Of a stretch of 64,000 nt of DNA, positions 10,501-25,500 are shown in pieces. Made by a program: the position numbers and the translations under genes. Position 1 is the stretch's first letter. Each line of letters starts with the position of its first letter. This DNA is from Silurus meridionalis (lineage: Eukaryota > Chordata > Actinopteri > Siluriformes > Siluridae), in NCBI RefSeq assembly GCF_014805685.1, contig NC_060906.1, forward strand, positions 18,668,164-18,732,163, in the 5' to 3' direction. The notes under the pieces are model-generated. The model did not search any database and was not told the DNA's origin. It saw nothing but the letters and a program-made list of their open reading frames with translations.

Positions 10501-13500
10501 ATGGAGGACCCCCCAGTGTGCGAGTCCAATGTCAAGGTGGCCGTTCGGGTCCGACCACTCAACAGGAGAGGTAAGAGTGTTACGTCTTTATGGACAGAGT
10601 CCATAATTTTATCTGTGATTCAGCTCTAGGAGCGTCATAGTGTTAGGAAGGAGAATTAATACATTGTCCTAAATCTTAAAGCAAATGAAATGGTTGCAGG
10701 ATTTAATATTGCAGGATTAATATCTTAATATTAATGTTATTATTAATATCAGGCTCTTAATAGTCTGCTTTCCACATATGTGCACTATGACGGTTCGTTA
10801 TCCCTACTCATTTTAAATGTGGGTACGCTGTGGGTTTGTTTTTAACACAGAGAGGGATCTAAAGACAAAATGTGTGGTCGAGATGCAGGGAAATCAGACC
10901 GTGCTGCATCCAGCGGGCAGCAACCTCGGAAAAGGGGACAGCCGGTAAGAGTTTTCACGACACCCTTCTGTCGAAACATTTCATTTTTATTTAACTCAAC
11001 TGTCGAGCGCCTATATCCAAAGCAAATTACACCCAAGATGATGTACTGTACAAGAGTAGACATTTTAAGCGATCCCACATGATCTGCCAGAGCTTCTAAA
11101 TGTAGTGCATCATAAATCGGAGGATAAAGATTTATGATGATCTCCTTCTTCTGAACTCATAGAATTTGCATAATAATTCAACATATTTCCACGTGTTACT
11201 TTATAAAACACTACTGTTGTGCACAGTAATGTGTTATGTTTATACATTCATGTGGTTTATCAGAGGGGTGTTTGGTAAAACGCCACCATCAAGGCATGTT
11301 ATTTCGTCCTGTAGAGCTTGGTGAATAAGCATGAGAAAAAACAAGGTTCGTCTACGGAGGCGTAATTTATTCCCACTCACAGGACACCAAAATATTTGGC
11401 TCATTATATAGCTGTGTGTGTTTCTCTTGCTTCCATGTTGTCTGGTATTTGGTGTTTCTCCTCCCTATACTCGCCTGAATTCCACAGCGCTCAGCCCTCA
11501 GATGTCCTAGCAACGAGTGAAAGTTCAATGCAAGGTCAAGTGTTACTTAGGATACTCGAAGAGAAGAAAATGCGTGCTTCATTGGACAGTTTTCAACACT
11601 TATTCTTGTAGAAACTGTTGTTACAGGGTACTGTACTCTGTGTGAGTTATAGGAATATTACATTTCAGTTCAGTCAGTGTCTGTGTATGGTGTGGTCCAG
11701 TGCCCTCTGACTTTTCAGTCCCTGTGAAGGAGGTGTGGCCTCTTTAATTCATGGTTCAAATAAAGAAGGTATGACCTCTGATTTGTCGGCCCCAGTGAAG
11801 GAGGTGTGGCCTCTATAACTTGTCCGTCCTGATCTGTGCATTGTGTGGCAACATACAACATGGACTTTCTGGGAATTGTTTCAGTTGAAGGACCAGAATA
11901 TTTATTCACATTGTGTCTGAAATCATGTCGAAGTGCAAAATGGTTGTATTGTGCCAGAGTCCTGTACTGCTCACCTCCACTTCAAAGGTGATGTAATGTA
12001 TATGTGACATATAAAGACACACAAAATTAACCCAACTATAAACCAATTTCTCACCCTGCATTTTGAATCCATACACGACCAGATCAGACACTATATTGCC
12101 AGAAAGTTTGCAGACACCTGGTCATAAGTGTATGTGCTTTTTGAGCATCACATTCCACATTTAGTCTCAATTTGCTCATAATTCCCTCTACTCTTCTGGG
12201 AAGATGTTCAACTAGATTTTGGAGTGTGCTTGTGGACATCTTGAGATCTTGAGTGGTCTGCTATATCCCAATGATGTCTAGTAGGGTTTAGATATAGCAG
12301 GCCACTCAGAGATCTTGCTAGAACAGGTTTGGGTTTCTCAAGTTCAGCGAACACATCATTTTAATTATACCTCATTCAAAGACACCCTACACAAATGTGT
12401 GCCTTCAGCTTTGTGGTAACAGTTTGAAGAAGAACCACATGTAATAGAAAAGGTGAGGTGTCCCAATACTTTTGTCCATATAGTGTAGATGTAAACGGGG
12501 GAGAATCCCTCATCACTGTAAAACAAACACGAGCATAAAACAAATCAATAGACTGCAGTACATTTAAAAGACAGCTTTTTTACTCCAAAGGTGCACATGT
12601 AGGAATCTTGCAAAATGTCTCACCACTCGAATACTTACGAAACATTCAATTGAAGGACTCCATATGATCACTGAACTCTGCTGTAATTAAAACCATGTAA
12701 AATGCCATTAACATCTCATCCCCACCTCGCTCTTACCATGGAAATGCTGACATTGCATAAAAAAAAAAAACAATAAACAAGCACACACAAAGACACACAC
12801 ACACGCCACTCACTCGATATTAATTTCTCGTTAATCGAGCTGTTATATGAGCAGCCTTAAACACGGCCATGCGTATGTACCGCATATTCGCCCGACTGCG
12901 ATTCCTCCTGCTTGTGCGATATCGCATAATTAATGGGCTTCAAAACAGTTAGTGGTGATATGAATGAAATTCTCTCCCATGTTATGCGATTAAGCAATTA
13001 CTGAAGAGAAAGACTAAAGAACTGACCGCTAATTTAGTTTAAACCTCCAATTTGAAAGTACTGGATCGCACACTGAATGCATACACACAACTCTTGTCTA
13101 GGAATAATGATAGACGCCAGTCCTCTGTGGATATTTGAGTCGTGCAGCTGCACCGTGTGTCACGACAATGACCGGATTGTTCGAATTGGATCGCTGTTGG
13201 ATCTTTTATCCGTCCACAGCAGTTCATTTGTCACTCGTCAGACTAATGCGATCGCCCCTGCTGTCAGTCATTACATTCATTACGAGGCTGTTTTTGTGTG
13301 CGTCTCTCTCTTTCTAGACCGCCTGGGAAATGCTAAGGCGTGACTGCTTACTAGGAAAAGGAGCATCAGGAGTTATATATAACCATAATTAATGAAGGAG
13401 GATCATTTCTGCCAGGAGGAATTTTTGCAAAATCACTTCTTCTGTTTAGTTCTGAGTAAATGAGTTTTGTCTCGGGTAAAAAGTTCCAAGTCATATACGT

Positions 13501-16500
13501 TTCGATTCAGTGGTCGACTCATTAGAATGAATCACTTTAGCTGTTATTATTAATAGTAGTTGTATATTAAATGCAGGTCAGTTAGATGGGTATGGAAGTT
13601 TATAGACCTGCTTCTTCACCCCATTTTCACTCTTCTGTTTTTCCCGCTGTTCTAATCCTGTTCACAGAGGGTGTGTCTCGTCACCTCGGGCCTGCCTTTG
13701 CTTGTCTTTTAGTACGCATTGTACGTGTTTCCTTTATTGTAAAACCCCAAAGTTATTAACATTTTCTTATCATCTGTGTAGTAGTTTTTTCCATCCTGTC
13801 CAGACTCAAAACAGTGGTAACTCGGGTTTTTTCGCATTCATTCCTGTCCCTGTGCACAGACTTGCATGCTACTGTAGCTCCAAACAGGTCTTACAAGCTT
13901 AAACACGAACAGGGGTGTGTACCGTCAGTCTGCCTAAAGGGGAGGTATGATCAGAAAGTCAACATGTGGCTTGACGTATGAAACGCTCTAATGCCACTGA
14001 CCATGACGGATTTTTACACTTTTATCTAGTTTAATTTTTTTTTTATAAAAATGTGAATAGAACCTAATTACAAGTGAGCAGTGCCAGTTAATGCTCCCTG
14101 GCTAACAAACAGCTTTCTGCAAGTCGGCTTGGGCATGAAATTCAACTGAATATGTGCCAGCTATTTGTGGAATGTTCTTTATAACATCCAGCTCTCTCAG
14201 CTCCAAGTTGTTTATGTAGGAGAAAGGAGTTAAAGAGAGTAAAAATATGTAGCCTTTGCGTATATCTGCATTGTTTATATCATTAGTGATATACGATTAC
14301 ACGAAAGCTCTGTGCGGTTTAATGCTCACCGATACCTGATATCGCCTCTGTGAAGTGAAATTGAGGGGAACCTTTGGATTTCAAGTCAAGTTTATTTTAA
14401 TAGTGCTTTTCACAACATTGTCTCAAAGCAGGTTTACAGAATTAACAGAGTAAAGCTACTATAGAGGACCCTGAACCAGACCCCCCCCCCCAAAGAGCAG
14501 GTTTAATTTCCTTGAGTCACTGCATAAGAATCAGAAGGCTGAGGGTCCAAACACCTGCACAGCCATGCTGTTGGAGAATGAGCAAGGCCCATAAGCTCCA
14601 GAGGTGCCATAACATCGATGACCCTGTGCTCTGCTTTTCTGCGTTTTGCAACGCTGTTATTATTATCGGCTTTCGGCTCGATCCTGAGCCATGCCGACTT
14701 AAAGGATGAACAATCTAAAGGAAGATCATGTGCAAGTCTAGTTAGGTCCGCCAGGGTCTTCTCCACCGTTATTGTAATCGTATCATGCCATCAAGTTGCT
14801 GGTCTTCCTTTTTTGCCTCATTCCTTCTGTTCTTCCAATCATGATGCCCTTCTCCAGTGATCGCTCTCTTAGTATGATGTGTCCAATGTAGGCAAGTCAT
14901 GACAACATTCTTCTCCAGCACCACATCTTCAGTCTTGTTTCTTTGTAGTCCAGGTTTCGTACCCGTACCTTACCACAGAAAAGACCAAACTACGTATAAG
15001 CCGTTTCTTCTTCAATTGTGAAATGTTCCTCAATTTAAAGACCGTGTCTCCTGACTTTGTTGTTGATTTGCCCATAGCTGTTCTCCATTCGTTTATGTGA
15101 CAATTAAGGGTTTTTTCTTCTTTTTTAAAAAACAAACAGCAACAGTGTGTCTTGCATTGTGTCAGTAGTCCCTCTCTGTGTAATGTTTACTTAAAGCTCA
15201 TTCTCAAATATTCACTTTTTACGACCAGAGTGAGCAGAAAAGCAGAATGAGCTGGATGTTTTTTCCAATTACTGTTTACTTAAAGCTGTATAGGGCAATG
15301 AACGTTATTTTTTGTTTTTTTCTTCACTGCTTTAATTGTTTTTTTTTGTTGTTAATGTTGTTTCATGATTTAATAATTTGTTCATTCTAATGACATTGTA
15401 TCTCTTTGATCTCTTTCAGGAGTCAGCCCAAGGTAAGACCCCTAATCAATCATTTGTGTGGATTTGTTTGGTGTTATATTGAGGAGAAGATCTGGAAAAG
15501 TTTGATGCACAAATACTGATATGGATTAAAGTCTTAATTAATTTATGCGTTGTACTGTATATGATTAAGCTACACTATATGCACAAATGTTTAACGACAC
15601 CCCAAACATATTTGTATATGCTTTTTAAACCTCCCAGTTCACATTTAGTCCCCATTTACTGTTCGAATAACCTCCTCCATTCCTCTGGGAAGATGTTCCA
15701 CTAGATTTCAGTGTGGTTCTGGAGATTTGTGCTCTTTCAGCCTCAAGAGTGTTAGAGTTTAGGTTCTGATGCAGGGGGAGGAGGCCTGGGGTGCATCTTC
15801 CAAATTATCCCAAAGGGGTTGAGGTCAGAGTTCTATAGCAGGCCACTCAAGGCCACCTAACCCATGATATAAATGATATCTTCATGGAGCTCACTTTGCT
15901 CACATGGACAAAGTCATGCTGGAACAGGTTTGGGTCTCCTAAACAATTCTGTACAATTCTGTGCCTCTAAGTTTGCGGTAACGGAAACACGTTTAATGCT
16001 GGGGAAAAAAGCCAGGTGTCCCAGTACTTGCGTGGGTACTGGGTATGTCCATATTGTGCAACAATTAACCTTCATATCCACTTGTCTGTTATTAGCTGAA
16101 ATGTAATATTTGGTTCATCAGCAAAAAAAAAATTTCCATCACACTACTGTAGCAAACAAGTAACAAAATCGACTGAAACTATTTGAAATAACAATGTGCT
16201 GAAGGCCGTATTCATTCCTCCAGCGATATCACGCAGACATACCGATGTTGTTCTGGAAACTAGTGCGACTTTATAATCTGTAAACCCGAACTAAACTTCA
16301 TGTCCCTCAATATTTTTTATGTTTTACCAAGTTGAGCATCCAGATTAGTTTTTCTGTATTGCAGCATTGTATCATTTCAGCTCTTGAGGCCAGTTTATAT
16401 ACTTGATATACGACTGTGCGCAAAGGATCACATTGTCGCCTGCATATCTTGCAGACATCTTGAGGATTAAACATGACCTCTACAGACTGCATGCCAGAGT

Positions 16501-17045
16501 CCAAAACATGTCCATCTGGTTTCCAAGTTGAGCATGTAATGTTTATCGATTTCATGCACAACGATGTTAAACACAGTGACGAGTTCAGTTTTCCTAAATC
16601 CTATTGAACTGCACTGGGATGAATTGGATGATCTTCAGGCATGAAGTTGTTCAGCGAATAACACCTTTGGCAGGTTGCCAAGAGGCATGGCAAAGTATAT
16701 TAGTTGAATGTTTGAACTGTCCAGATGCCAAGAGTGTAAAGCTGTTATTCAACATCTGTACATTTATACTGTATATTCGTTTGGTCAATGAACATCTTCA
16801 TACTTTTAAATTACTTAGTTTGTAACATATAAACAAAAAGAATCGTGTACGTGCCTCTTAAAAATAAAAGACTTTTGATAATTTGTAGCTGTGACAATTG
16901 CATTATAATAATTTTTTGTTTTGTTTGTTTTTTTGTTTTTTTTCTCAGGTGTTTGCATATGATTACTGCTTCTGGTCTATGGATGACACACAGACTGACA
17001 AGTTTGCAGGTCTGTTGTTTAGACTTCCACCCTAAAAACACACAT

Positions 17046-17100
<55 letters not shown>

Positions 17101-20100
17101 GAGTGAGGGTTTATGACAAACATTTCACAGAAGTAAGATTAAAAAAAAAAGCTCTTCCCATTAATAGGATGAGGACAGCAAGCAGTTTCTTGTTTTATTG
17201 ACAAGAACATCGGCTCCTGAAACATAATCGTGACTTTTTTCACTTCATTTGTCCGGGATCTCCGTTTTCCTCCCAAACTCTTGAAAACTTGCTAGCAGGA
17301 GTAGGTGCACAGAATCGTTGTGAACAAGAATGTAAATGTGTGCGCATGATGTCCTTCAATGAAATGGCCCTGTATCGGCTTTTCCTTATACAGTGTTCTT
17401 GTGCTTTAGAGCCTCTGTGACCCTGACCAGCATGAAGTAATAATGATGAATGGCATTTGAAAGATTTTATAGTGTACACCTGGTTGTTTTGTTGATTTCT
17501 AGGTCAGGACGTTGTGTTTCAGTGTTTGGGAGAGAATCTGTTGGATAACGCGTTCCAAGGTTACAACGCCTGCATTCTCGCTTATGGCCAAACAGGTACG
17601 TGTATAGATTTATTTTGAATCGTTAAAATATTTCGTCTTAGCAACGATATAAAATATAGTCAGATTTATCTAGTATGTACTATTTCAATTTTGCAATAAT
17701 TTTTAGCAAACTGACCTTTTTTATTGTCACCTGTTGATTGAAGCACAGTGGATATTTATTTATTTATTTTTTGCATATCCCAACTTGTTAGAAGCTGGGG
17801 TCAGAATGCAGGATCAGATTATGGTACAGGACCCCTGGAGAAAGTTAAGGGTCTTGTTTGTGCGCAGTTCATTTCAAATAAAGATTCAAAAATGTATTGT
17901 GCTATTGGAAAACATGGTGCTTGTTTAAAGCATTTATTTCTGAAAAGAAGCAAGAATGACCTGCAAAGGAAATATTCAATAGTATAATATATTCACTTGC
18001 TAAATCTCGGAGTGTAGTTTCTAAGCATTTTTTGAAATGGTAAAACTCACACAACTAATGGAAGGATTTTGATTTTAGAATCACATTGTGTTCCTGCAGC
18101 ATTTGGAGTTTAAGTGCAAGTCTGGACGAGGGCATCCGCCGAATGACGTGAATGTAAATATAAATGCTATAGTATATTTTCAGGTTCAGGGAAGTCCTAC
18201 ACCATGATGGGTTCAGACAAACAGCCCGGACTGATCCCTCATCTCTGCAGTGCTCTGTTCGAACGCACCATCCGTGAGCAGAGAGAAGGAGAGAGCTTTA
18301 CCGTCGAGGTCTCCTTCATGGAGATTTACAACGAGAAAGTCCGAGATCTGCTCGATTACAAAGGGTGAGTGGACACGCCCACAGATCAACCTGATGCATT
18401 TAATATTCAGTGGCACACCATTAATCACAGCAAGTCACAGAGTCGCAGCTAAACAGTGGCATTCCCAACAACAGATGAGCTTCACAAATATTCACACGTT
18501 TAGCTCGTTTCTGGAAATCAACCATAAACAGAACATCGCTTGAGCTTTAATGCAATTCAATTCATTTTTATTTGTATAGCGCTTTTATTAATGAACATTG
18601 TCTCAAAACAGCTTTACACAGATAATGTGGTGATAAAAATGGATAAGATTGTTCTTTATAAGGGTAAGTTTGTCCCTGATGAACGAGCCCCTGGCGACTG
18701 TGGAAAAGAAAACTATCTGAGATGGCATAAGGAAGAAACCTTGAGAGATACCAGGCTCAAGAGGGAACCCAAATGTCCATTTATTACAGATAAACCATGT
18801 TGAGGTGTGCAGTGATGGTGATCTAATGCAAAGTCCCTGTCTTTCCTCTGTAAAGAACAGAGAATATTAAAGAATATTAGTTTTAAATGCAGCACATGTT
18901 CTCCAGATTATCAGTCCACATGGATTAAGGCTGGAAATCATTCTGAAGAATATGGTAGACTGTAATCTTTCATGTACAAAGCTGATGATTATGGGCAGCC
19001 ATTTGGAATAAAAAGAACGCTCAGTAAAGTATACAATATTGGTATAATAAATGTTTCTTGCATGTTTCACATTGAATGTAAAACTTCTATTATTTATGTT
19101 ATAAAAAAACCATTGACTTTTATATTAAATGTATATTTAAGTATTTTAAATTAATATAATTTTAATACTTTAAATGTATATAAATGATCTATTAGTTTTT
19201 TAACTTGGGCATATATGATAATGGATTTGGGAATCATAATCATGTGTGTGTAGGGTCTTGAAATTTTACTTTTTCTAGGCGGATTATTTTTTTTTTCTGT
19301 AGACCTGGCAACCTTTGCTATACACATGTAGTGTGTTGTGCCCTAATGATTTATTAGGTCCACCTGATTTTATTTATTCATATCTTTCTTTCTCTCTCTC
19401 TCGATCTAATTATTCATTTTTAATTCTCTGTTTTTGACTAAATAAATTGTTTTTGGCAAGCTAAATTACATACATTACACATTTGTATTTTTAATAAATA
19501 TTTTCCTTTTTACGCAGGACTTCTCAGGTGTTGCGAGTGAGGGAGCACAAGGTTTTGGGCCCTTACGTTGACGGTCTGTCGCGTCTGGCTGTGACCAGTT
19601 ACAAGGTAACTCGTAACTATTTCCTGTAGGCTCAGCACTCAATTATGAAGTACGAGTTATTTGAGTTAATCTATTGCTGTCATTTTCAGGACATTGAGTC
19701 TCTGATGTCAGAGGGGAACAAGTCACGCACGGTGGCTGCCACCAACATGAATGAGGAGAGCAGCCGCTCACATGCCGTCTTCAACGTCATCCTTACACAC
19801 ACTATGCGAGACCTGCAGTCTGGGGTGAGAGATGCACACTGACACACACACATCATCACATCGTCTCACTGTGGTTTGTGTACTGTAGTTTTTTCCCCTC
19901 CTTTTGTCTTTGTGCTCAGACGAGTGGAGAGAAGGTGAGCAAGTTGAGTCTGGTGGATCTCGCCGGCAGTGAGCGAGCGGTTAAAACCGGAGCCTCTGGA
20001 GAGCGACTCAAAGAGGGCAGCAACATCAACAAGTCAGTCCTGGATGAATTTATTTGTGTTTGGGGGAATAAATCCGTAAAGTAGGAACTGACAAATGAAC

Positions 20101-20683
20101 TGGTATTAAGGTTTAATAGACAAATCAGCATTAAAATGACTCTATTGTCTTTTTAAACACGTTTATAGTGCTGGAGGTAGAAATCACTCCAAGAAGGAAA
20201 TGTTTTTAAAATGTGAACAATACTGGTAATATATGAAAATGAAATGAAACAAAATCCTGTATTAAACAAACATAGCATCTACGTAAGAAGAAACATCGAA
20301 ATAATCAGAAATATATTTAGTTATATAAACGTATAATTAAAATATATTTAGAAATTAAAACCTAAAAAAAAAAGACATATATACAAAGTAAAAATAATAC
20401 ATATACGTCTTAAGTAAAAATATTAAATAAAATGGGATTTTTTTTTTTCCTATTAAATGATTTGACTCCAAAAAGGTTTGCACTGCCTTTTCTAGATAAT
20501 TTTCTCTATTTATAAAAATAAATAAATAATAATAATCATATTGACAGCAATTAATTAACTAATAAATAAGTCAATGGGTTTTTTGTTTGTTTTTTTAACA
20601 GTATGAAATTCTATTGGAATTTGGAAATTTATATTCTTGTAAGGTTCAATTGCTGATGTTTGTCTACAGTATTTTAATTTAAC

Positions 20684-20756
<73 letters not shown>

Positions 20757-20791
20757 TGTGTGGGTGTGTGTGGGTGTGTGTGGGTATGTGT

Positions 20792-20826
<35 letters not shown>

Positions 20827-22237
20827 AATAGTTTAATGAGTAGCAGTGGTAAAATCCCAGTTTTCATAAAGCGATTGTACAAAATCAGTAACACATTTGT
20901 CCAATGACAGAATAGAAATGTGACTGTGAGTATTTTAAACCCATACAGGTTCGGGACCAATGATGTTTGCATTAGTTGATGGAAAAAAACCTATTCCACC
21001 GGATCTATACGCATTGCTCCCTCAGGGATGACACTGAGTGATGATTCATTGTTGTGTGGATGTGAATGTGTCTTTTTCTAGATCTCTCACCACTCTGGGT
21101 CTGGTGATCTCAGCCCTGGCTGATCAGGGAACTGGAAAATGCCAGAATAAATTTGTGCCCTACAGAGACTCTGTTCTCACATGGCTACTGAAGGTACACA
21201 TCACCCTCATTTACACTCCCATTCATCTCTGCTTCAGTGCTTTTACAGAATGAGTGGATAGTTTGGACATGTGCACTCAATGCTATGAAGAAGTTCTGCA
21301 GGTAGTCATGTCATGAAATAACTTCTACATTACTTATCAGAACTTGTTCTTAATAGGAGAAAGAAAACATTGTCATTATTTTATCACTTTAACAAATAAG
21401 TAGATGATATAAAAAGCAGGATTAGGGGTCGCCACAGCGGATCATCCGTCTCCATGCTAGTCTGTCCTCTACATCTGCCTCTTTCAAACCAACTACCTGT
21501 ATGTCTTCCCTCACCACATCCATAAACCTCCTCCTTGGCCTTCATCTTTTCCTCCATCCACAGCATTCTCCTACTGATATACCCCATGTCCCTCCTCTGC
21601 ACATGACCCAAGCATCTCAATCTCGCCTCCCTCACCTCGTCTCCAAACGTCCTACATGCGCTGTCCCTCTTATAAACTCATTTCTAATCCTGTCCATCGT
21701 CGTCACTCACAATGAAAACCTGAACATCTTCAGCTCTGCTACCTCCAGCTTCATCTCCTGTCTTTTACTCAATGCCACTGTTTCTAAACCGTACAGCAGG
21801 TCATACCACAGTCCTATAAACTTTCCCTTTCACTCTTGCAGATACTCTTTATCACAGTGTTGGAAACGTGAAGTACATATTGAATATTTCGGATTCCAGT
21901 TAGATTTACTGCAACCCAAGTGTTTTTTCTTTGTGATGGTCAGCTGTTATGGAACAGGGACTAATTATTTACAAGCAAATGCCTGATTTGGGACAACACC
22001 CCCACCACCCCACCCCCTTTTTAGGATAGCCTGGGAGGAAATAGTCGCACAGCCATGATAGCAACGGTGAGTCCGTCTGCCGATAACTACGACGAGACAC
22101 TTTCGACGTTGCGCTACGCAGATCGGGCCAAGAGCATCGTCAACCACGCTGTGATCAACGAGGACCCCAATGCCAGGATCATCCGTGAGCTTAGGGAGGA
22201 AGTGGAGAAACTCCGAGAGCAGCTCACACAAGCTGAA
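10501..22237 (+). CDS. kif13b: KIF13B exons 1-11: kinesin motor domain
   Basis: Exons: 10501-10570, 10851-10944, 15420-15432, 16949-17009, 17503-17595, 18184-18364, 19518-19605, 19690-19824, 19920-20032, 21082-21193, 22025-22237 (residues 1-391). This is the ATP-driven microtubule motor. The P-loop GQTGSGKS is at residues 108-115, switch [11 protein letters not shown] ends at 228, and switch II DLAGSE is at 258-263. The microtubule-binding segment includes [14 protein letters not shown]. Exon 3 is a 13-base microexon encoding the end of RSQPK. The GTGAGT at 22066-22071 inside exon 11 is read through, because [20 protein letters not shown] continues the family sequence. Phases agree at every junction. 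Confidence 0.95.
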
Positions 22238-22479
22238 GTAATTCTCATGGTCATTGGTGGATCTGTGAATGCTTATATTCTGTGCATGGATGTTTAGTGT
22301 GTTTGTGCTTTATCAGTCAATGAAAGCCCAGGAACTGAAGGAGAGGCTGGAGGAGTCGGAGAAGCTGATCCAGGAGAGAATGATCACGTGGGAGGAGAAG
22401 CTTAGGAAGACCGAGGAGATCGCACAGGTAGAACATGGACAGAAACACATGCATTACGACAGTAAGGAGGCAGCAATGT

Positions 22480-22517
<38 letters not shown>

Positions 22518-25500
22518 ACAGGAGAGACAAAAGCAGTTGGAGAGTTTAGGAATCTCTCTCCAATGTTCAGGTATCAGGATGGTGGAGGATAAGTCATTTC
22601 TGGTGAACCTCAACGCAGATCCCGCTCTCAACGAGCTCCTCGTCTACTATTTAAAAGTGAGCAGCTATTCTGGATACACTCAAAGGGTTTATGAAAATTG
22701 TTCAGCATAACATGATGTCAAGGATCATTTGCTTGACATAATATCCAGGATCCTCTTGGGGACAGTGCAAAAGATAAGGCAATAGGAGTTGGAATGTAGA
22801 GGAATCACGTGTTTGCAACAAACCAATAGGTGATAGTTAGATAGTGAGTTAGTAAAACATATGCAGGAAAAACTATACAGTGACTTTTGTTACTATGAAT
22901 GTTAGTATTTTACAATCTCAGAAGTTCTTTGTCAGATATAGTAGTTCAGATCACATGAACTCCTGCTGTGGAAACTGAATAATTTAGACCGGTCTCTGTG
23001 GATTAGCTTGAACAGCTGGTATTGGTCTTATAAGCTAAGCTAATAAAGTAGCAAAAAAAAGTGAATATCTGAAGGTGTTTTAAGATGGTACTAGGTTGTG
23101 TTTGGTGTCTGATTTCTTTCTTATTTGGGTAAATCTGTGCAGCTTCTTTCAATCAACCAATCCCATGGCCTAATGTATCTGTGTCTTTCTGTCTGTCTGG
23201 ATATTTGTCTGTGTTTGTGTGTATCCATCAAGGATCACACATTGATAGGCTCAGCCGACTCTCAGGACATCCAGTTGTGTGGCATGGCCATTCAGCCAGA
23301 GCATTGTGTGATTGACATCACACCAGTCTCAGGGGTGATAATCACACCAAGGAGGAATGCACGGTACTCGCATGCTTTCATCTATACACTTCATTAAGCT
23401 CTTCATGTCATTGCTTCCTTCCGGGATTTAAACTTGTACCCCATATCACAACCATTTGCCGCTTTTGCCGATGTATTATTAATATGGTGTGTGAAGTTTA
23501 TATGGTGTCCCACGGACGTGTGTGCATTTCCGTAGTACCTGTGTGAACGGCTCCCCAGTCTCAGCACCAGCCCAGCTGCACCACGGTGACCGCATCCTCT
23601 GGGGAAACAACCACTTTTTCAGGTTTGAATATATTTTGTACAATGAAATCTACTCATCAAAAATAGTTTAATGAGATTACACTATTGTTCCAGTCACAAT
23701 ATGGAAGCTTTTTCATTCCTCCATTTTAATCCTTTCAGGATCAGCTTGCCAAAGCCTCGTTCGCGTGCTGAGGGTGAAGAAGGAGTGAAGAAAGCTCTAA
23801 GCGTGGAGCAACTAGATGTGGATCTGGACCGAATGAGCCACGGGTCGAGCGAAACCAGCCTCAACTATGAATACGCACAAGCCGAGGTCATGTTGAAGGG
23901 CCTGGGCAGGGACGGTGGGAGCTAAAGAAGTGACACTAATAATAAAGACTGGGTGTTTTGGGAAATATAATTTGACTCTCCATGTCTTTCTCAGACCCGA
24001 TGCAGTCTGTTGTTCAGGCACTTGAGCGTAGGCACGAGGAGGAGAAGCGTTCAGCTCTGGAGCGCCAACGGCTTCTGTACGAGGAGGAGATGCAGCGGCT
24101 GCGCAGACGCCTGAGTCCCAAACAGAGAGGCAGCGAGGTTGTGATTCCTTCTTCATCTCCAAAAATACAGAGCCATCAATTGCATGGCACAGAGGAAAGG
24201 TCAGCCGTCTATATTTATCGCTATCTTTGGTGTGAAAGCAGAAATGTTTGCTGTGACATGTATGATGTCAAACTCAAAAACGAGCACTGAGAAATAGTTA
24301 TGTTTAAGATATGCCAGAGATAAAGCCAGTTGGCAATATATCATATGCCATGTTTTCATTTTATGTAGCTAAAATGGTTTCTTATAACTTTCTAGGATTC
24401 ATCCATAACAAATGACGTTATAACTATACATTTTATATAAACTATACTATACCTTATATCTAGCTAGATCACTTCAGTTATCCCTGAGGGAAATTCACAA
24501 AAGTAAAGCAGCACACAGGATATATATACTTTGTGAATTTCCCTGGGATAAATAAAGCAGTCCAGCTATTTAGAGCTAATTAGAGCTTTATGACATGCCT
24601 GCACCCAGACACGGCCTCGCAGTCTTCATTTAGTTAATTGCTTTTAGCTAATAGATATACACCGATCAAGTATAACATTATGACCACCTGCCTAATATTG
24701 TGTTATTATACCATATATCTCAGTCCGACTTATTACACAACTTGGCAGGAAACAGATTAAAAACACTGATCCAAGCCTGGACTTGTGTTATATTATGTTG
24801 AAGGCGTTTCTCTTCTCACCTTCTGATGAAACTGCTGAGGTCAATGTCTGTGTTTTAAAATAAAATCCAGTCATGTTACTACTATTAGATGCTACTTCAC
24901 CAATCTCACTGCATCCCAGATACAGGCTTGAACCAATACAGAGAAGGTGCAATTCTACTCAGATGTGCACCATGTTGATTCTGGAACATCGACGTTTCAC
25001 AATAATACGTGAACACCGCACGTGTGCACTTATTTATAACTTATTTATAATTCCTTCAGACTGCTAGCTACATAGCCAAGTGCTAGACTTCTATTCTTTA
25101 TATGATCTAGTCAGAGTAACTCTCTCTATGTTCACCTCACAAATTAAATCTAGTATCCAAAATTTACCAGCACATTTAATATCATCAAATTAACACTAGC
25201 AGCTTTATATATTAAAACCAATGATCATAACAGCTTTGTAGCAAGAGAGCTAACATCAGCTACTACTTCACCCTGCAATTAAAACCAACAAAGCAACACA
25301 AAACTGCAAACAGCTACCAAGTTACCTAAGAGGTATATTATTGGCAATTACACCAATCAGGCAAAACCGTATGACCTTATGACTAAAACAGTGTTGGTCC
25401 CCTTTTTGCTGCCAAAACAGTTCTGACCCATCAAACATTAACAGCATCAACTTCTTTAGCAGTTTAAGCTACTTGAGATCATCTGTTGGATCGGACCACA

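Noticed and set aside
16811..17201. Cys/Val-rich and His/Thr-rich frames
   Set aside because: They are translations of the (CA)n microsatellite on each strand; the same applies to frames at 20679-20972, 26075-26684, 32462-32922 and 51972-52259.
22066..22071. GTGAGT as a splice donor ending KIF13B exon 11 early
   Set aside because: Reading on gives [20 protein letters not shown], conserved kinesin sequence; the true exon end is at 22237.
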